A DNA stretch of 64,000 bases, from NCBI RefSeq assembly GCF_951805225.1, contig NZ_OX638201.1, positions 4,526,001 to 4,590,000 of the forward strand, written 5' to 3'. The notes beneath the pieces were generated by a model that made no database searches, had not been told where the DNA came from, and worked only from the letters and a program-made list of their open reading frames with translations. Position 1 is the stretch's first letter; the number at the start of each line of letters is the position of its first letter. Positions 33,895 to 41,959 of the stretch are shown one piece after another. Source of the DNA: an uncultured Flavobacterium sp. (lineage in GTDB: Bacteria; Bacteroidota; Bacteroidia; Flavobacteriales; Flavobacteriaceae). The position numbers and the translations under genes were made by a program.

Positions 33895-34296
33895 ATGAAA
33901 AAAGTATTATTCTTATCTGCAGTTTTAGCATTTGCATCTTGCAAAAAAGAGTCAACTGAAAATCCAACAGAGAATTCAACAGAATCATATTCCGAAGGAG
34001 AATCGGCGAAAGCCAAAACGCCTGAAGCTTTAGGAAAAGAAATTTTTGAAGGACAAGGAAACTGTATTTCATGTCATCAGGTTGATCAAAAAGTAATTGG
34101 TCCAAGCTTGCAGGAAATTGCAAAAACCTACAAAGACAAAAAAGGTGATATTGTAACTTTCTTAAAAGGAAATGCAGAACCAATTGTTGATCCAAGTCAG
34201 TTTGCGGTTATGAAAACCAATATTCCAATAACTCAGGCAATGTCTGATGAAGAATTGAAAGCTATTGAAACTTATATATACAGTAATTTGAAATAA
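33895..34296 (+). CDS. c-type cytochrome lipoprotein
   Basis: 133 residues. The signal ends in a lipobox (FLSAVLAFASCKKES). A Ser/Thr/Glu-rich linker precedes a class I cytochrome c domain with one heme site CISCHQ (about residue 57) and a distal Met in the C-terminal part (FAVMKTNIPITQAMSDEELKAIETYIYSNL). Likely an electron carrier at the periplasmic face. Start 3 nt after hemB; coupling of a heme protein with heme synthesis is sensible. Confidence 0.92.
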   Translation: MKKVLFLSAVLAFASCKKESTENPTENSTESYSEGESAKAKTPEALGKEIFEGQGNCISCHQVDQKVIGPSLQEIAKTYKDKKGDIVTFLKGNAEPIVDPSQFAVMKTNIPITQAMSDEELKAIETYIYSNLK

Positions 34297-34388
34297 TAGC
34301 GATTAAATTTTCTTTTGAAATTCACTGCTGACATACTGTTGTCACCAACTGATTATACATTTGGATTCAAATAAATAATTTAGGTACA

Positions 34389-34841
34389 ATGGACATTCAA
34401 AAATTCAATATTATTGGGATTTCGGTTAGAACAACTAACGAAAACGGGCAATCAGGACAAGATATTCCTGCGCTTTTAAAGAAATTTATAGGAGAAGGAA
34501 TTGCTGAAAAGATTCCGAATAAAATAAGCAACGATGTTATTTTCGTTTATACGGATTACGAAAAGGATCACACAAAACCATATACAACCATTTTAGGATG
34601 TCCGGTTGAAGGTTTAGATTCAATTCCCGCAGAAATGACCGGTAAAACAATTGAAGGTGTTCATTACGAGAAATTCGTTGCAAAAGGAAATCTTACGGAA
34701 GGCGCTGTTTACAAAGAATGGATGAAAATCTGGAACTCAGATTTAGACAGAAGCTTTACTTCTGATTTTGAAATTTACGGAGAAAAAGCTCAGAATCCTG
34801 AAAATGCCGAAGTTGACATTTTCATCGCAATAAATAGATAA
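34389..34841 (+). CDS. GyrI-like / AraC effector-binding-domain protein
   Basis: 150 residues consisting of a single SOUL/GyrI-like small-molecule-binding fold: FNIIGISVRTTNENGQSGQD, the central ILGCPVEGLDSIPAEMTGKT and VHYEKFVAKGNLTEGAVYKEWMKIW, ending in an acidic EVDIFIAI strand. No DNA-binding domain. Stand-alone versions are thought to bind drugs or other hydrophobic ligands. It has its own terminator at 34849-34878. Confidence 0.85.
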   Translation: MDIQKFNIIGISVRTTNENGQSGQDIPALLKKFIGEGIAEKIPNKISNDVIFVYTDYEKDHTKPYTTILGCPVEGLDSIPAEMTGKTIEGVHYEKFVAKGNLTEGAVYKEWMKIWNSDLDRSFTSDFEIYGEKAQNPENAEVDIFIAINR

Positions 34842-34848
34842 AACAAGA

Positions 34849-34878
34849 ACGGCACTAATGTAGCGCCGTTTTTTTGTT
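34849..34878 (+). terminator. Terminator after the GyrI-like gene
   Basis: Stem AACGGC...GCCGTT with an inner CTA/TAG pairing and a run of T directly after. Confidence 0.8.
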
Positions 34879-34893
34879 TTTATAAATTCCCTT

Positions 34894-35071
34894 GTTCCAG
34901 AGGAACAAATCATCGGTAGAAAATTATATTGGTATTTGTGTTTTACGTTCCGTAGGAACGTTTGTTTTTGACATCATGATTTTTTAACAATCTAACATAT
35001 CAAACGTTCCTATGGAACGTCAACGTGACCGACCAACATTTTTTCTACCGATGAAACATTCCTATGGAATG
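34894..35071. repeat. Composite REP-like cruciform, locus 2
   Basis: Outer arms: GTTCCAGAGGAAC...ATCGGTAGAAAA on the left, TTTTTTCTACCGAT...CATTCCTATGGAATG on the right. Inner arms: ACGTTCCGTAGGAACGTTTG (34945-34964) pairs with CAAACGTTCCTATGGAACGT (35001-35020), 19 of 20 positions. Each arm is itself palindromic, so several alternative folds exist. Confidence 0.85.
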
Positions 35072-35120
35072 ATAAACTGGTGTAAAATTGGAGAGCTCAA
35101 TTTTAATCAAATAATTATAA

Positions 35121-35160
35121 AAAAGGGGCTTTCTCAAAAATTGAGAAAGCCCCTTTTTAT
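35121..35160. terminator. Strong bidirectional terminator
   Basis: 17-bp perfect stem AAAAGGGGCTTTCTCAA / TTGAGAAAGCCCCTTTT with a 3-nt loop. It lies between convergent genes and ends 17 nt before the stop of the M13 gene. Confidence 0.92.
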
Positions 35161-35176
35161 ATCATACAAGAATAAA

Positions 35177-37237
35177 TTACCAGATTTTAACTCTCTTTTC
35201 TGGATCAACATACATTGCATCTCCTTTTTTGATTCCGAAAGCCTGATAAAAAGCATCAACATTCTGAATTGGAACAACCGCTCTGTACATTCCCGGCGAG
35301 TGCGGATCTGTTTTCACTTGGCTTTTGATAGCTTCATCTCTTGATTTAGTTCTCCAAACTGTTGCCCATGAAATAAAGAAACGTTGCTCTGGAGTAAATC
35401 CGTCAATTAAGCCAGGATTTCCGTTTGCTTTCAAATACAATTGTAAACCATCGTAAGCAGCATTAATTCCACCTAAATCACCAATATTTTCACCTAAAGT
35501 AAATTTACCATCTACGTGAATTCCAGGCAAAGGTTCTAAAGCACTGTATTGTGCTGCAAGTGCTGCTCCAAGAGCCGTAAATTGTTTTAGATCTTCTGGT
35601 GTCCACCAATCAACGAGATTTCCATCTGCATTGTAACGCGCACCTGAATCATCAAATCCATGTGAAATCTCATGTCCGATTACAGCGCCAATTCCACCAT
35701 AATTTACTGCTTCATCAGCTTGGTAATTGTAGAATGGCGGTTGTAAAATTGCTGCAGGAAAAACAATCTCATTATAAGATGGGTTGAAATAAGCATTCAC
35801 CGTTTGTGGTGACATTCCCCATTCTGTTTTATCAACTGGTTTGCCTAATTTTTCTAAACTTTCGGCATAAGCCCATTTTGCTATATTTTTGGAATTATCA
35901 AAATAAGTTCCGCCTTCAGCAACATTTTTAAGTTCTAATTTAGAGTAATCTTTCCATTTATCAGGATATCCAATTTTAATGGTAAGTTTCTTCAACTTTT
36001 CAATTGCCTTTGCTTTTGTTGCAGTCGACATCCAAGTCAAAGCATTGATTCTGTTTTCGTAAGCTAACATTACATTAGCAATCATATTCTTTGCTTTTTC
36101 TTTTGCTTCAGCAGGAAATAACTTCTCTACATATAATTTTCCTAAAGCTTCTCCGGTTGCACCGTTGATTATTTGCAATGCAACTTCTTCACGCGGACGT
36201 TGTTTTAACGCGCCTGTTAATGTTTTTCCGTAGAAATCGAAATTAGCATTTTCTATATCTGTTGATAAAGTTGAAGCTGCTCTGTTTAAGATAGACCATT
36301 TTAGGTATTCTTTCCATGCTTCTACTTTCTTCTCTGTTAACGTTTTTTCTAAAGCAATCATGTAGCGTGGTTGCGCAACATTTACTGTATCTAGTTTTGA
36401 CATTCCAATTCCTGTGAAATATTTATCCCATTGAATTGAAGGCGTATTCTTTTTTAAATCAGCAATAGCTGTTGGATTGTACTGTTTTCTACGATCTCTG
36501 CGTTCAACACGATCTAATCTTGGAGCAGACAATTCAATTTCTAAAGCCAGAATTTGTTTAGCACTTTCCTTTGCTTTTGCAGGAGATTCTCCAAGAAATT
36601 GTAACATTCTCGCCACGTGAACTTCATATTTTTCACGTTTTTCTTTTGAATCTTTATCATCAGAATTGTAATAATCTTTATCCGACAATCCCAAACCTCC
36701 CGGGCTTAAGTTAACTGAGTTTTTATTACTGTTCTTTGCATCAGCTCCAACATAAATTCCAAAGAAACCAATTCCTCCCTGAGGTTGCATTTCGATAAAG
36801 AAGTTTTGTAAATCGGTTACATTTTTAATTGCATCGATCTTCTTTAAATAAGGCTGAAGCGGTTTGATTCCATTTTTATTACGACCAACCGTATCCATAA
36901 TCGTATTAAATAAAGCGATTGCTTTACCCTGATCTGTATTCGATTTGTACTTAGGATCTTTCGACGCTTCTTTTAAAATTGCAAGTGCATCATTGTCTGT
37001 CTTTTGACGTAATTCATTAAAACTTCCCCATGAATTTCTATCACTTGGAATTTCGGTTTTGTCAAGCCAGGTTCCGTTTACATAACGGAAAAAATCCTGT
37101 CCCGGACTAACTTTGGTATCCATATTAGAAAGATTGATACCCGGTTCTTTAGGTTTTGCGTTTTGTGCCTCTATAGTTACGCAACAAAGCATTGCTGAAA
37201 ATGCACAAAACACAGATTTGTTAAGCTGTTTTATCAT
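35177..37237 (-). CDS. M13-family metallopeptidase (neprilysin-like), copy 1
   Basis: 686 residues, exported (MIKQLNKSVFCAFSAMLCCVTIEAQ). Peptidase_M13_N occupies about residues 45-430; the catalytic Peptidase_M13 domain carries HEISH (about residue 519, GAVIGHEISHGFDDSGA) and the third zinc ligand in GENIGDLGGINAAYDGL. The C-terminal CxxW of mammalian enzymes is absent; the protein ends DPEKRVKIW, usual for bacteria. It degrades peptides in the periplasm or outside. A paralogue of identical length follows upstream (37408-39468). Confidence 0.95.
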   Translation of the reverse strand: MIKQLNKSVFCAFSAMLCCVTIEAQNAKPKEPGINLSNMDTKVSPGQDFFRYVNGTWLDKTEIPSDRNSWGSFNELRQKTDNDALAILKEASKDPKYKSNTDQGKAIALFNTIMDTVGRNKNGIKPLQPYLKKIDAIKNVTDLQNFFIEMQPQGGIGFFGIYVGADAKNSNKNSVNLSPGGLGLSDKDYYNSDDKDSKEKREKYEVHVARMLQFLGESPAKAKESAKQILALEIELSAPRLDRVERRDRRKQYNPTAIADLKKNTPSIQWDKYFTGIGMSKLDTVNVAQPRYMIALEKTLTEKKVEAWKEYLKWSILNRAASTLSTDIENANFDFYGKTLTGALKQRPREEVALQIINGATGEALGKLYVEKLFPAEAKEKAKNMIANVMLAYENRINALTWMSTATKAKAIEKLKKLTIKIGYPDKWKDYSKLELKNVAEGGTYFDNSKNIAKWAYAESLEKLGKPVDKTEWGMSPQTVNAYFNPSYNEIVFPAAILQPPFYNYQADEAVNYGGIGAVIGHEISHGFDDSGARYNADGNLVDWWTPEDLKQFTALGAALAAQYSALEPLPGIHVDGKFTLGENIGDLGGINAAYDGLQLYLKANGNPGLIDGFTPEQRFFISWATVWRTKSRDEAIKSQVKTDPHSPGMYRAVVPIQNVDAFYQAFGIKKGDAMYVDPEKRVKIW

Positions 37238-37361
37238 TTTTATTTATAGTTTTTAGTATATATAAACAATTAGTATTCATTTGAAATTTATGTTACAAAC
37301 TTTAACTAATTGATTGGAAAGATTGTGATGAAATAAAAGTATCTATCTTAATTTTTTAAAC

Positions 37362-37393
37362 AAAAAACGGCGCTAAAATTAGCGCCGTTTTTA
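37362..37393 (-). terminator. Terminator between tandem M13 genes
   Basis: Stem AAAAACGGCGCTAA / TTAGCGCCGTTTTT just after the stop of the upstream M13 gene, implying that the two peptidase genes are separate transcripts. Confidence 0.88.
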
Positions 37394-37407
37394 TTATAAT
37401 TTAAAGA

Positions 37408-39468
37408 TTACCAGATTTTAACACGTTTGTCTGGACTTACATACATTTTATCTCCGGCTTTAATTCCGAAAGCATCATAAAACGCATCAACATTCTGAAG
37501 TGGCACATAAGCTCTGTACATTCCAGGAGAATGCGGATCTGTTTTTACCTGATTTTTGATCGCTTCATCTCTTGATTTAGTTCTCCAAACTGTAGCCCAA
37601 GAAATAAAGAAACGTTGCTCAGGAGTATATCCATCGATTAAAGCTGGTCTTCCGTGTGCTTTCAAATACAATTGCAAACCATCGAAAGCAGCATTTATTC
37701 CACCTAAATCACCTATGTTTTCACCTAAAGTAAATTTACCATCAACGTGAATTCCAGGTAAAGGCTCTAAAGCGCTGTATTGATCTGCAAGAGCAGTTCC
37801 TAAAGCTGTAAATTGTTTTAAATCTTCAGCAGTCCACCAGTCAACAAGATTTCCATCTGCATTGTAACGTGCTCCTGAATCATCAAAACCATGAGAAATC
37901 TCATGTCCGATTACAGCTCCAATTCCACCATAATTTACAGCTTCGTCAGCTTGGTAATTATAAAATGGAGATTGTAAAATCGCCGCAGGGAAAACAATTT
38001 CGTTATAAGATGGGTTGTAATAAGCATTTACAGTTTGTGGTGACATTCCCCATTCTGTTTTATCAACCGGTTTTTTCAATTTCTCTACGTCTTCCTTAAA
38101 AGTCCATTTTGATAAATTGCGTACGTTTTCAAAATAACTTCCGCCTTCGGTAACACTTTTAATTTCAAGAGCCGAATAATCTTTCCATTTATCAGGATAA
38201 CCTACTTTAATGGTAATTTTATTTAATTTCTCGATTGCCTTTGCTTTTGTTGCAGTTGACATCCATGTTAAATTATTAATACGGTTTTGGTAAGCCAAAA
38301 TCACATTATGAATCATATCCAAAGCTTTTGTTTTTGCTTCAGCAGGAAATACTTTCTCTACATACAATTTACCAAGAGCTTCTCCAATTCCACGATTTAC
38401 AACAGACAAAGCACTTTCTTCGCGAGGTAATTGCTTTATTGCTCCTCTTAAAGTTTTACTGTAAAAGTCAAAATTTGCAGTTTCAATATCTGTAGTTAAT
38501 TGTGATGTTGATCTGTTTAATAAAGTCCATTTAAGATATTCTTTCCATTGAGCAACTTTGTTTTCAGTAAGAATAACTTGAACAGCTTTCATATAACGTG
38601 GTTCTGTTACAATAACACTGTCTAATTTTGCCAAGCCAAGACCTGTAAAATAAGCATCCCACTTAATAGCCGGAGTTAATTTTTGAAGATCAGCAACTGT
38701 CATTGGGTTGTATTGTAAACGGCTGTCTCTGCTCTCAACACGATCCAATCTTGGAGCTGATAAAGCAGTTTCTAATGCTAAAATTTCAGCAGCACTTTGT
38801 TTTGCTTTTGCTGGAGTTTCTCCAATAAACTGCATCATTCTTGCTACGTGAAGCTCATATTTTGCACGTTTTTCTTTTGAATCTTTATCATCAGAATTGT
38901 AATAATCTTTATCAGATAATCCTAATCTGCTTGTACCAAGAGCTACAGAGTTTTTAGAACTGTTTTTGTCATCGGCACCAATGTAAATTCCAAAGAAGTC
39001 ATTTCCTCCTTCAGGTTCCATTTCAACCAAATATTTTTGAAGATCTGCTACATTTTTGATCGCGTCGATTTTCTTTAAATAAGGCTGAAGTGGCGCAACT
39101 CCTCTTTTGTTTCTTCCTACTGTATCTAAAACAGTATTGAACAAATTCACCGCTTTACCTTGATCAGTGCTTGATTTATACTTTGGATTTTTTGAAGCAT
39201 CCTTCAAAATTGCCATTGCATCTTTATCTGTTTTTTTGATTAGTTCGTTAAAACTTCCCCAAGTTGTTCTGTCACTTGGAATTTTAGTTTCGTCCAACCA
39301 GGTTCCGTTTACAAATTGGAAGAAATCCTGGCTCGGGCTAATTTTCGTATTCATATACGAAACATTAATTCCCGGTTCTTTTGGAGCTGTGCTCTGAGCT
39401 TGAACTGCAGTAAAAGAAAGTATTGCAGAAAAAGCACAAAACAAAGGTTTAGTAAGCTGTTTGTTCAT
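37408..39468 (-). CDS. M13-family metallopeptidase (neprilysin-like), copy 2
   Basis: 686 residues, tandem paralogue of the gene at 35177. Signal peptide MNKQLTKPLFCAFSAILSFTAVQAQ. Zinc site GAVIGHEISHGFDDSGA (about residue 520), third ligand in ENIGDLGGINAAFDGL, substrate-binding NAYYNPSYNEIVFPAAILQ. The C-terminal half is nearly the same as in copy 1, while the N-terminal half differs more, which suggests duplication with divergence in the substrate-gating lobe or partial gene conversion. Confidence 0.95.
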   Translation of the reverse strand: MNKQLTKPLFCAFSAILSFTAVQAQSTAPKEPGINVSYMNTKISPSQDFFQFVNGTWLDETKIPSDRTTWGSFNELIKKTDKDAMAILKDASKNPKYKSSTDQGKAVNLFNTVLDTVGRNKRGVAPLQPYLKKIDAIKNVADLQKYLVEMEPEGGNDFFGIYIGADDKNSSKNSVALGTSRLGLSDKDYYNSDDKDSKEKRAKYELHVARMMQFIGETPAKAKQSAAEILALETALSAPRLDRVESRDSRLQYNPMTVADLQKLTPAIKWDAYFTGLGLAKLDSVIVTEPRYMKAVQVILTENKVAQWKEYLKWTLLNRSTSQLTTDIETANFDFYSKTLRGAIKQLPREESALSVVNRGIGEALGKLYVEKVFPAEAKTKALDMIHNVILAYQNRINNLTWMSTATKAKAIEKLNKITIKVGYPDKWKDYSALEIKSVTEGGSYFENVRNLSKWTFKEDVEKLKKPVDKTEWGMSPQTVNAYYNPSYNEIVFPAAILQSPFYNYQADEAVNYGGIGAVIGHEISHGFDDSGARYNADGNLVDWWTAEDLKQFTALGTALADQYSALEPLPGIHVDGKFTLGENIGDLGGINAAFDGLQLYLKAHGRPALIDGYTPEQRFFISWATVWRTKSRDEAIKNQVKTDPHSPGMYRAYVPLQNVDAFYDAFGIKAGDKMYVSPDKRVKIW

Positions 39469-39665
39469 TTTCGAGTGTGTTTTTTGTGTACATACAAACT
39501 TATTGTTAATATTCTAAAAAATATGTTAAAATTCCGCAATAATATTCTCGCATTTTTGATGAAAATACATCATCCAAACCAGCTAATATTTTCATGAATA
39601 TATGTTTGCCTTTTACTTTTTAATTGAAATTGTTTTTGGAATATTTGTTAAAAAAAAATAACACC

Positions 39666-40592
39666 GTGAAAACTAGGATACAAACTGCCTTTTCAGGAAA
39701 AGTTGAAGCAATCGGACTTCCGATTCTGGCTTTATTTTGGGTTAGCTTTTTTTGGGGCACAACCTGGTTGGCGTCAAAAGAAGGAGTAAAACATATGCCG
39801 GCTTTGCAATTAGCAACAATTCGTCAGTTTTTGGGCGGAATCATGTACGTTGGTTATTTTATAATTAAAAAAGAACCTTGGCCAAAAGGCAAACAATGGA
39901 GCACAATTCTGATTTTGGCAATTTTGAATTTTTGCTGTAGTAATGGTTTAAGTACTTGGGGCGTAAAATATATCAGCAGCGGATTGGGCGCTATAATTGG
40001 TGCTATTTTCCCAATCTGGATTGTTATCATTTGCTTTTTTAAAGGCGAACGTATTGCAAAATTAGCGGTTACGGGACTTTTAATCTGCTTTGGCGGAATC
40101 TGTATAATTTTTGCGGATCATCTTGGTGATTTCCTGCGACCTGATTTTCAATTTGGAATTTTCTTGTCTGTTGCTTCAACTATAACATGGGCTTTCGGAA
40201 TTTTGCATACGAAGAAAAAAGCAGCGAGTTTCAATCCGTATTTTAGTTTAGGATTGCAAATGTTACTTTCGAGTTTTATCCTTTTTGGAATTACAGAAAC
40301 TGCGGGAATGAATATCTCATTATCCGAAATTCCGTTAACTTCTTGGTGGGCAATTGGATATCTGGTAATCATTGGTTCTATCCTGACTTTCGTCGCTTTT
40401 ATTTATACTTTGCAACATCTTCCAACGGAAGTCAGTAGTATTTATGCTTACATGAATCCGATTGTTGCTATTATTCTAGCCTTTTTTATTTTTGGAGAAC
40501 CGCTTACTCAATCAATCGTTATTGGAGTTGCGGTAACTTTAATGGGATTATATCTGGTGAATAAATCTATTCGAAAATCTAAACTGAAGTGA
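39666..40592 (+). CDS. EamA/DMT-family transporter
   Basis: About 308 residues if the GTG at 39666 is used; a TTG at 39624 gives 14 more residues, and the start is not certain. Ten hydrophobic helices form two EamA repeats: LALFWVSFFWGTTWLASKEGVK in the first, LGLQMLLSSFILFGITETAG to AYMNPIVAIILAFFIFGEPL in the second. The family exports amino acids or metabolites. Single gene, followed by a repeat-filled interval. Confidence 0.88.
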   Translation: MKTRIQTAFSGKVEAIGLPILALFWVSFFWGTTWLASKEGVKHMPALQLATIRQFLGGIMYVGYFIIKKEPWPKGKQWSTILILAILNFCCSNGLSTWGVKYISSGLGAIIGAIFPIWIVIICFFKGERIAKLAVTGLLICFGGICIIFADHLGDFLRPDFQFGIFLSVASTITWAFGILHTKKKAASFNPYFSLGLQMLLSSFILFGITETAGMNISLSEIPLTSWWAIGYLVIIGSILTFVAFIYTLQHLPTEVSSIYAYMNPIVAIILAFFIFGEPLTQSIVIGVAVTLMGLYLVNKSIRKSKLK

Positions 40593-40598
40593 TTGCAC

Positions 40599-40829
40599 GC
40601 GGATGACACGGATTCGCTATTGCGAAAACACGGATTTGCACTGATTTTTTATTGTATTACTTTAATAAATTGGCGATTTACTTTGTGGGTCTTCGACTTC
40701 GCTCAGACTGACAATAGAAACATTAAAAAACTTTGCGTCTCTGCGTCTTTGCGAGATTAAAAGAAAGGTTTAAAAAAGAAAATCCGTTTTTAATCCGTGT
40801 TTTCGCAATAGCGAATCCGTGTCATCCGC
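40599..40829. repeat. Composite repeat bounded by perfect 38-bp inverted repeats
   Basis: Left arm 40599-40636 starts GCGGATGACACGGATTCGCT. Right arm 40792-40829 is its exact reverse complement, 38 of 38. Between them lie a TGTCAGTCTGAGCGAAGTCG-type element (reverse strand, 40687-40713) and three octamers TTTGCGTC, TCTGCGTC, TTTGCGAG (40732-40755). No transposase is present inside. Confidence 0.92.
40687..40713 (-). repeat. TGAGCGAAGTCGAAG-type intergenic repeat
   Basis: Minus-strand TGTCAGTCTGAGCGAAGTCG plus AAGACCC. It is the closest relative in the window of the element inside the lycopene cyclase gene (7445-7477). Confidence 0.8.
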
Positions 40830-40950
40830 CTACCAATTCGCAATCCAATCGTAAGAAAGCGATTTAAAATCACATCCAAATTTTGTTAAAAAGCTTTATA
40901 ATTAAGGCTTTTAAAAACCTCTTTTCGTATTTTTGCGCCAAATTGCATTT

Positions 40951-41616
40951 ATGAAATCCCTTCTATATAAATACCGAAAATTCTTTATTGTTTTAATTGT
41001 ATTTTCTGCTGTAACAATTTCCTTATTTTATTCGGCTTTAAAGCCACAAAAAACATTACCAATTTATAATCCAGCCGATGTAAATCCTGAATTAGTAGAT
41101 AGTACAATACAATACAAAAGCAAATACCATACAATTGCCGATTTTAAGTTTGTCAACCAAAATGGTGATACGATTACTCAGAAAAACTATGAAGGAAAGA
41201 TTTATGTAGCTGATTTTTTCTTTACGACTTGTGGATCAATTTGTCCAAAAATGTCAACCAATCTTGAAGAAGTTCAAAAAGCAATTTTAAACAATCCGAA
41301 GGTAATGTTGCTTTCTCATACTGTTTTTCCAGAGGTTGACAGTATTCCGGTTCTTAAAGCATATGCCATAAAACATCATGTTGTAGACAGCAAATGGAAT
41401 TTGGTCACTGGCGATAAAAAAGAGATTTATACAATGGCCAGAAAATCTTATCTGGCGGTAAAATTAGGTCGACCTGATCAATTGTATGATATGGTTCATA
41501 CCGAGAATTTTGTTTTAGTAGATCAAAAAAGACGTGTTCGTGGTTTTTACGACGGAACAAATAAAGAAGAAATTAAACGTCTTATAGAAGACATCAATTT
41601 CTTGTGTCAAGAGTAA
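40951..41616 (+). CDS. SCO1/SenC-family copper chaperone
   Basis: 221 residues from the ATG at 40951. An upstream TTG at 40933 overlaps the -7 promoter element TATTTTTG, so it is unlikely. One N-terminal TM helix (FFIVLIVFSAVTISLFYSAL) anchors a thioredoxin fold whose Cu-binding pair is in FFTTCGSICPKMSTNL (CxxxC), with the distal His in VHTENFVLVD. It probably assembles the Cu(A) centre of cytochrome oxidase or acts as a thiol reductase. Confidence 0.9.
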   Translation: MKSLLYKYRKFFIVLIVFSAVTISLFYSALKPQKTLPIYNPADVNPELVDSTIQYKSKYHTIADFKFVNQNGDTITQKNYEGKIYVADFFFTTCGSICPKMSTNLEEVQKAILNNPKVMLLSHTVFPEVDSIPVLKAYAIKHHVVDSKWNLVTGDKKEIYTMARKSYLAVKLGRPDQLYDMVHTENFVLVDQKRRVRGFYDGTNKEEIKRLIEDINFLCQE

Positions 41617-41665
41617 AATCCCTTATTTTTAGAAAGATTTAGCATTTACAAAAGTGTTAAATGCC

Positions 41666-41694
41666 TTGCAATAAAGAATAATTGTCTATTTTTG
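41666..41694 (+). promoter_or_regulatory. feoAB promoter
   Basis: The -33 TTG (41666-41668), 18 nt spacing and -7 TATTTTTG (41687-41694) fit the Bacteroidota consensus. Confidence 0.6.
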
Positions 41695-41695
41695 T

Positions 41696-41717
41696 AATCT
41701 AAATTCAATCTAAATAA
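41696..41717 (+). promoter_or_regulatory. Candidate metal-regulator sites before feoA
   Basis: Two direct copies of AATCTAAAT (41696-41704 and 41707-41715), offset by 11 bp or one helical turn. The second extends to AATCTAAATAA. They lie just downstream of the -7 box and end 2 nt before the feoA start. The same word, ATTCTAAATAA, precedes the imelysin gene at 49959. Confidence 0.55.
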
Positions 41718-41719
41718 GC

Positions 41720-41959
41720 TTGCAAAATACAATCCATACCCTCAAAAAAGGCGAGAAAGCCATTATCAAAGATTTTGATATCGATTTGATTCCTTTAAAA
41801 CTATTAGAGATGGGTTGTTTGCCGGGCAACTTAGTCCAATTACTTCAAATTGCTCCTTTTGGAGATCCATTATATTTAGATATTAATGGCTCGCATGTCG
41901 CCATTCGTGTTGAAACTGCTCGTGAAATTGAAGTTGAACTTATCAAAACCAATTTGTAA
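41720..41959 (+). CDS. feoA: Ferrous iron transport protein A
   Basis: 79 residues, SH3-like FeoA fold (GEKAIIKDFDIDLIPLKLLEMGCLPGNLVQLLQIAPFGDPLYLDINGSHVAIR). The start is TTG at 41720; no better ATG exists and the promoter lies immediately upstream. It partners FeoB in Fe(II) uptake. Its stop shares one base with the feoB start (TAATG). Confidence 0.93.
   Translation: MQNTIHTLKKGEKAIIKDFDIDLIPLKLLEMGCLPGNLVQLLQIAPFGDPLYLDINGSHVAIRVETAREIEVELIKTNL

Larger units (their letters stand above)
34842..35176. other. Gene-free 335-bp convergent interval
   Basis: Holds a terminator on each side and the composite palindrome 34894-35071 between them. No gene is supported. An open frame running through the palindrome into the M13 gene is an artefact. 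Confidence 0.75.
40593..40950. other. Gene-free interval made of nested repeats
   Basis: Mostly a 231-bp composite element (40599-40829), then about 120 bp leading to the SCO gene with a -7 candidate TATTTTTG at 40928-40935. No gene is supported. Confidence 0.75.

Noticed and set aside
35012..35344. Open frame of 110 codons on + running from the palindrome into the M13 gene
   Set aside because: Its first half is the composite REP-like repeat and terminator, its second half is antisense to the conserved M13 C terminus. No recognisable domain.
39481..39665. Possible small RNA or leader upstream of the EamA gene
   Set aside because: AT-rich without a stable stem or recognisable RNA family. Probably only promoter DNA for two divergent genes.
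40599..40829. Possible complete insertion sequence
   Set aside because: The inverted arms are IS-like, but the interior has no transposase frame and is only 155 bp. Called a composite repeat instead.
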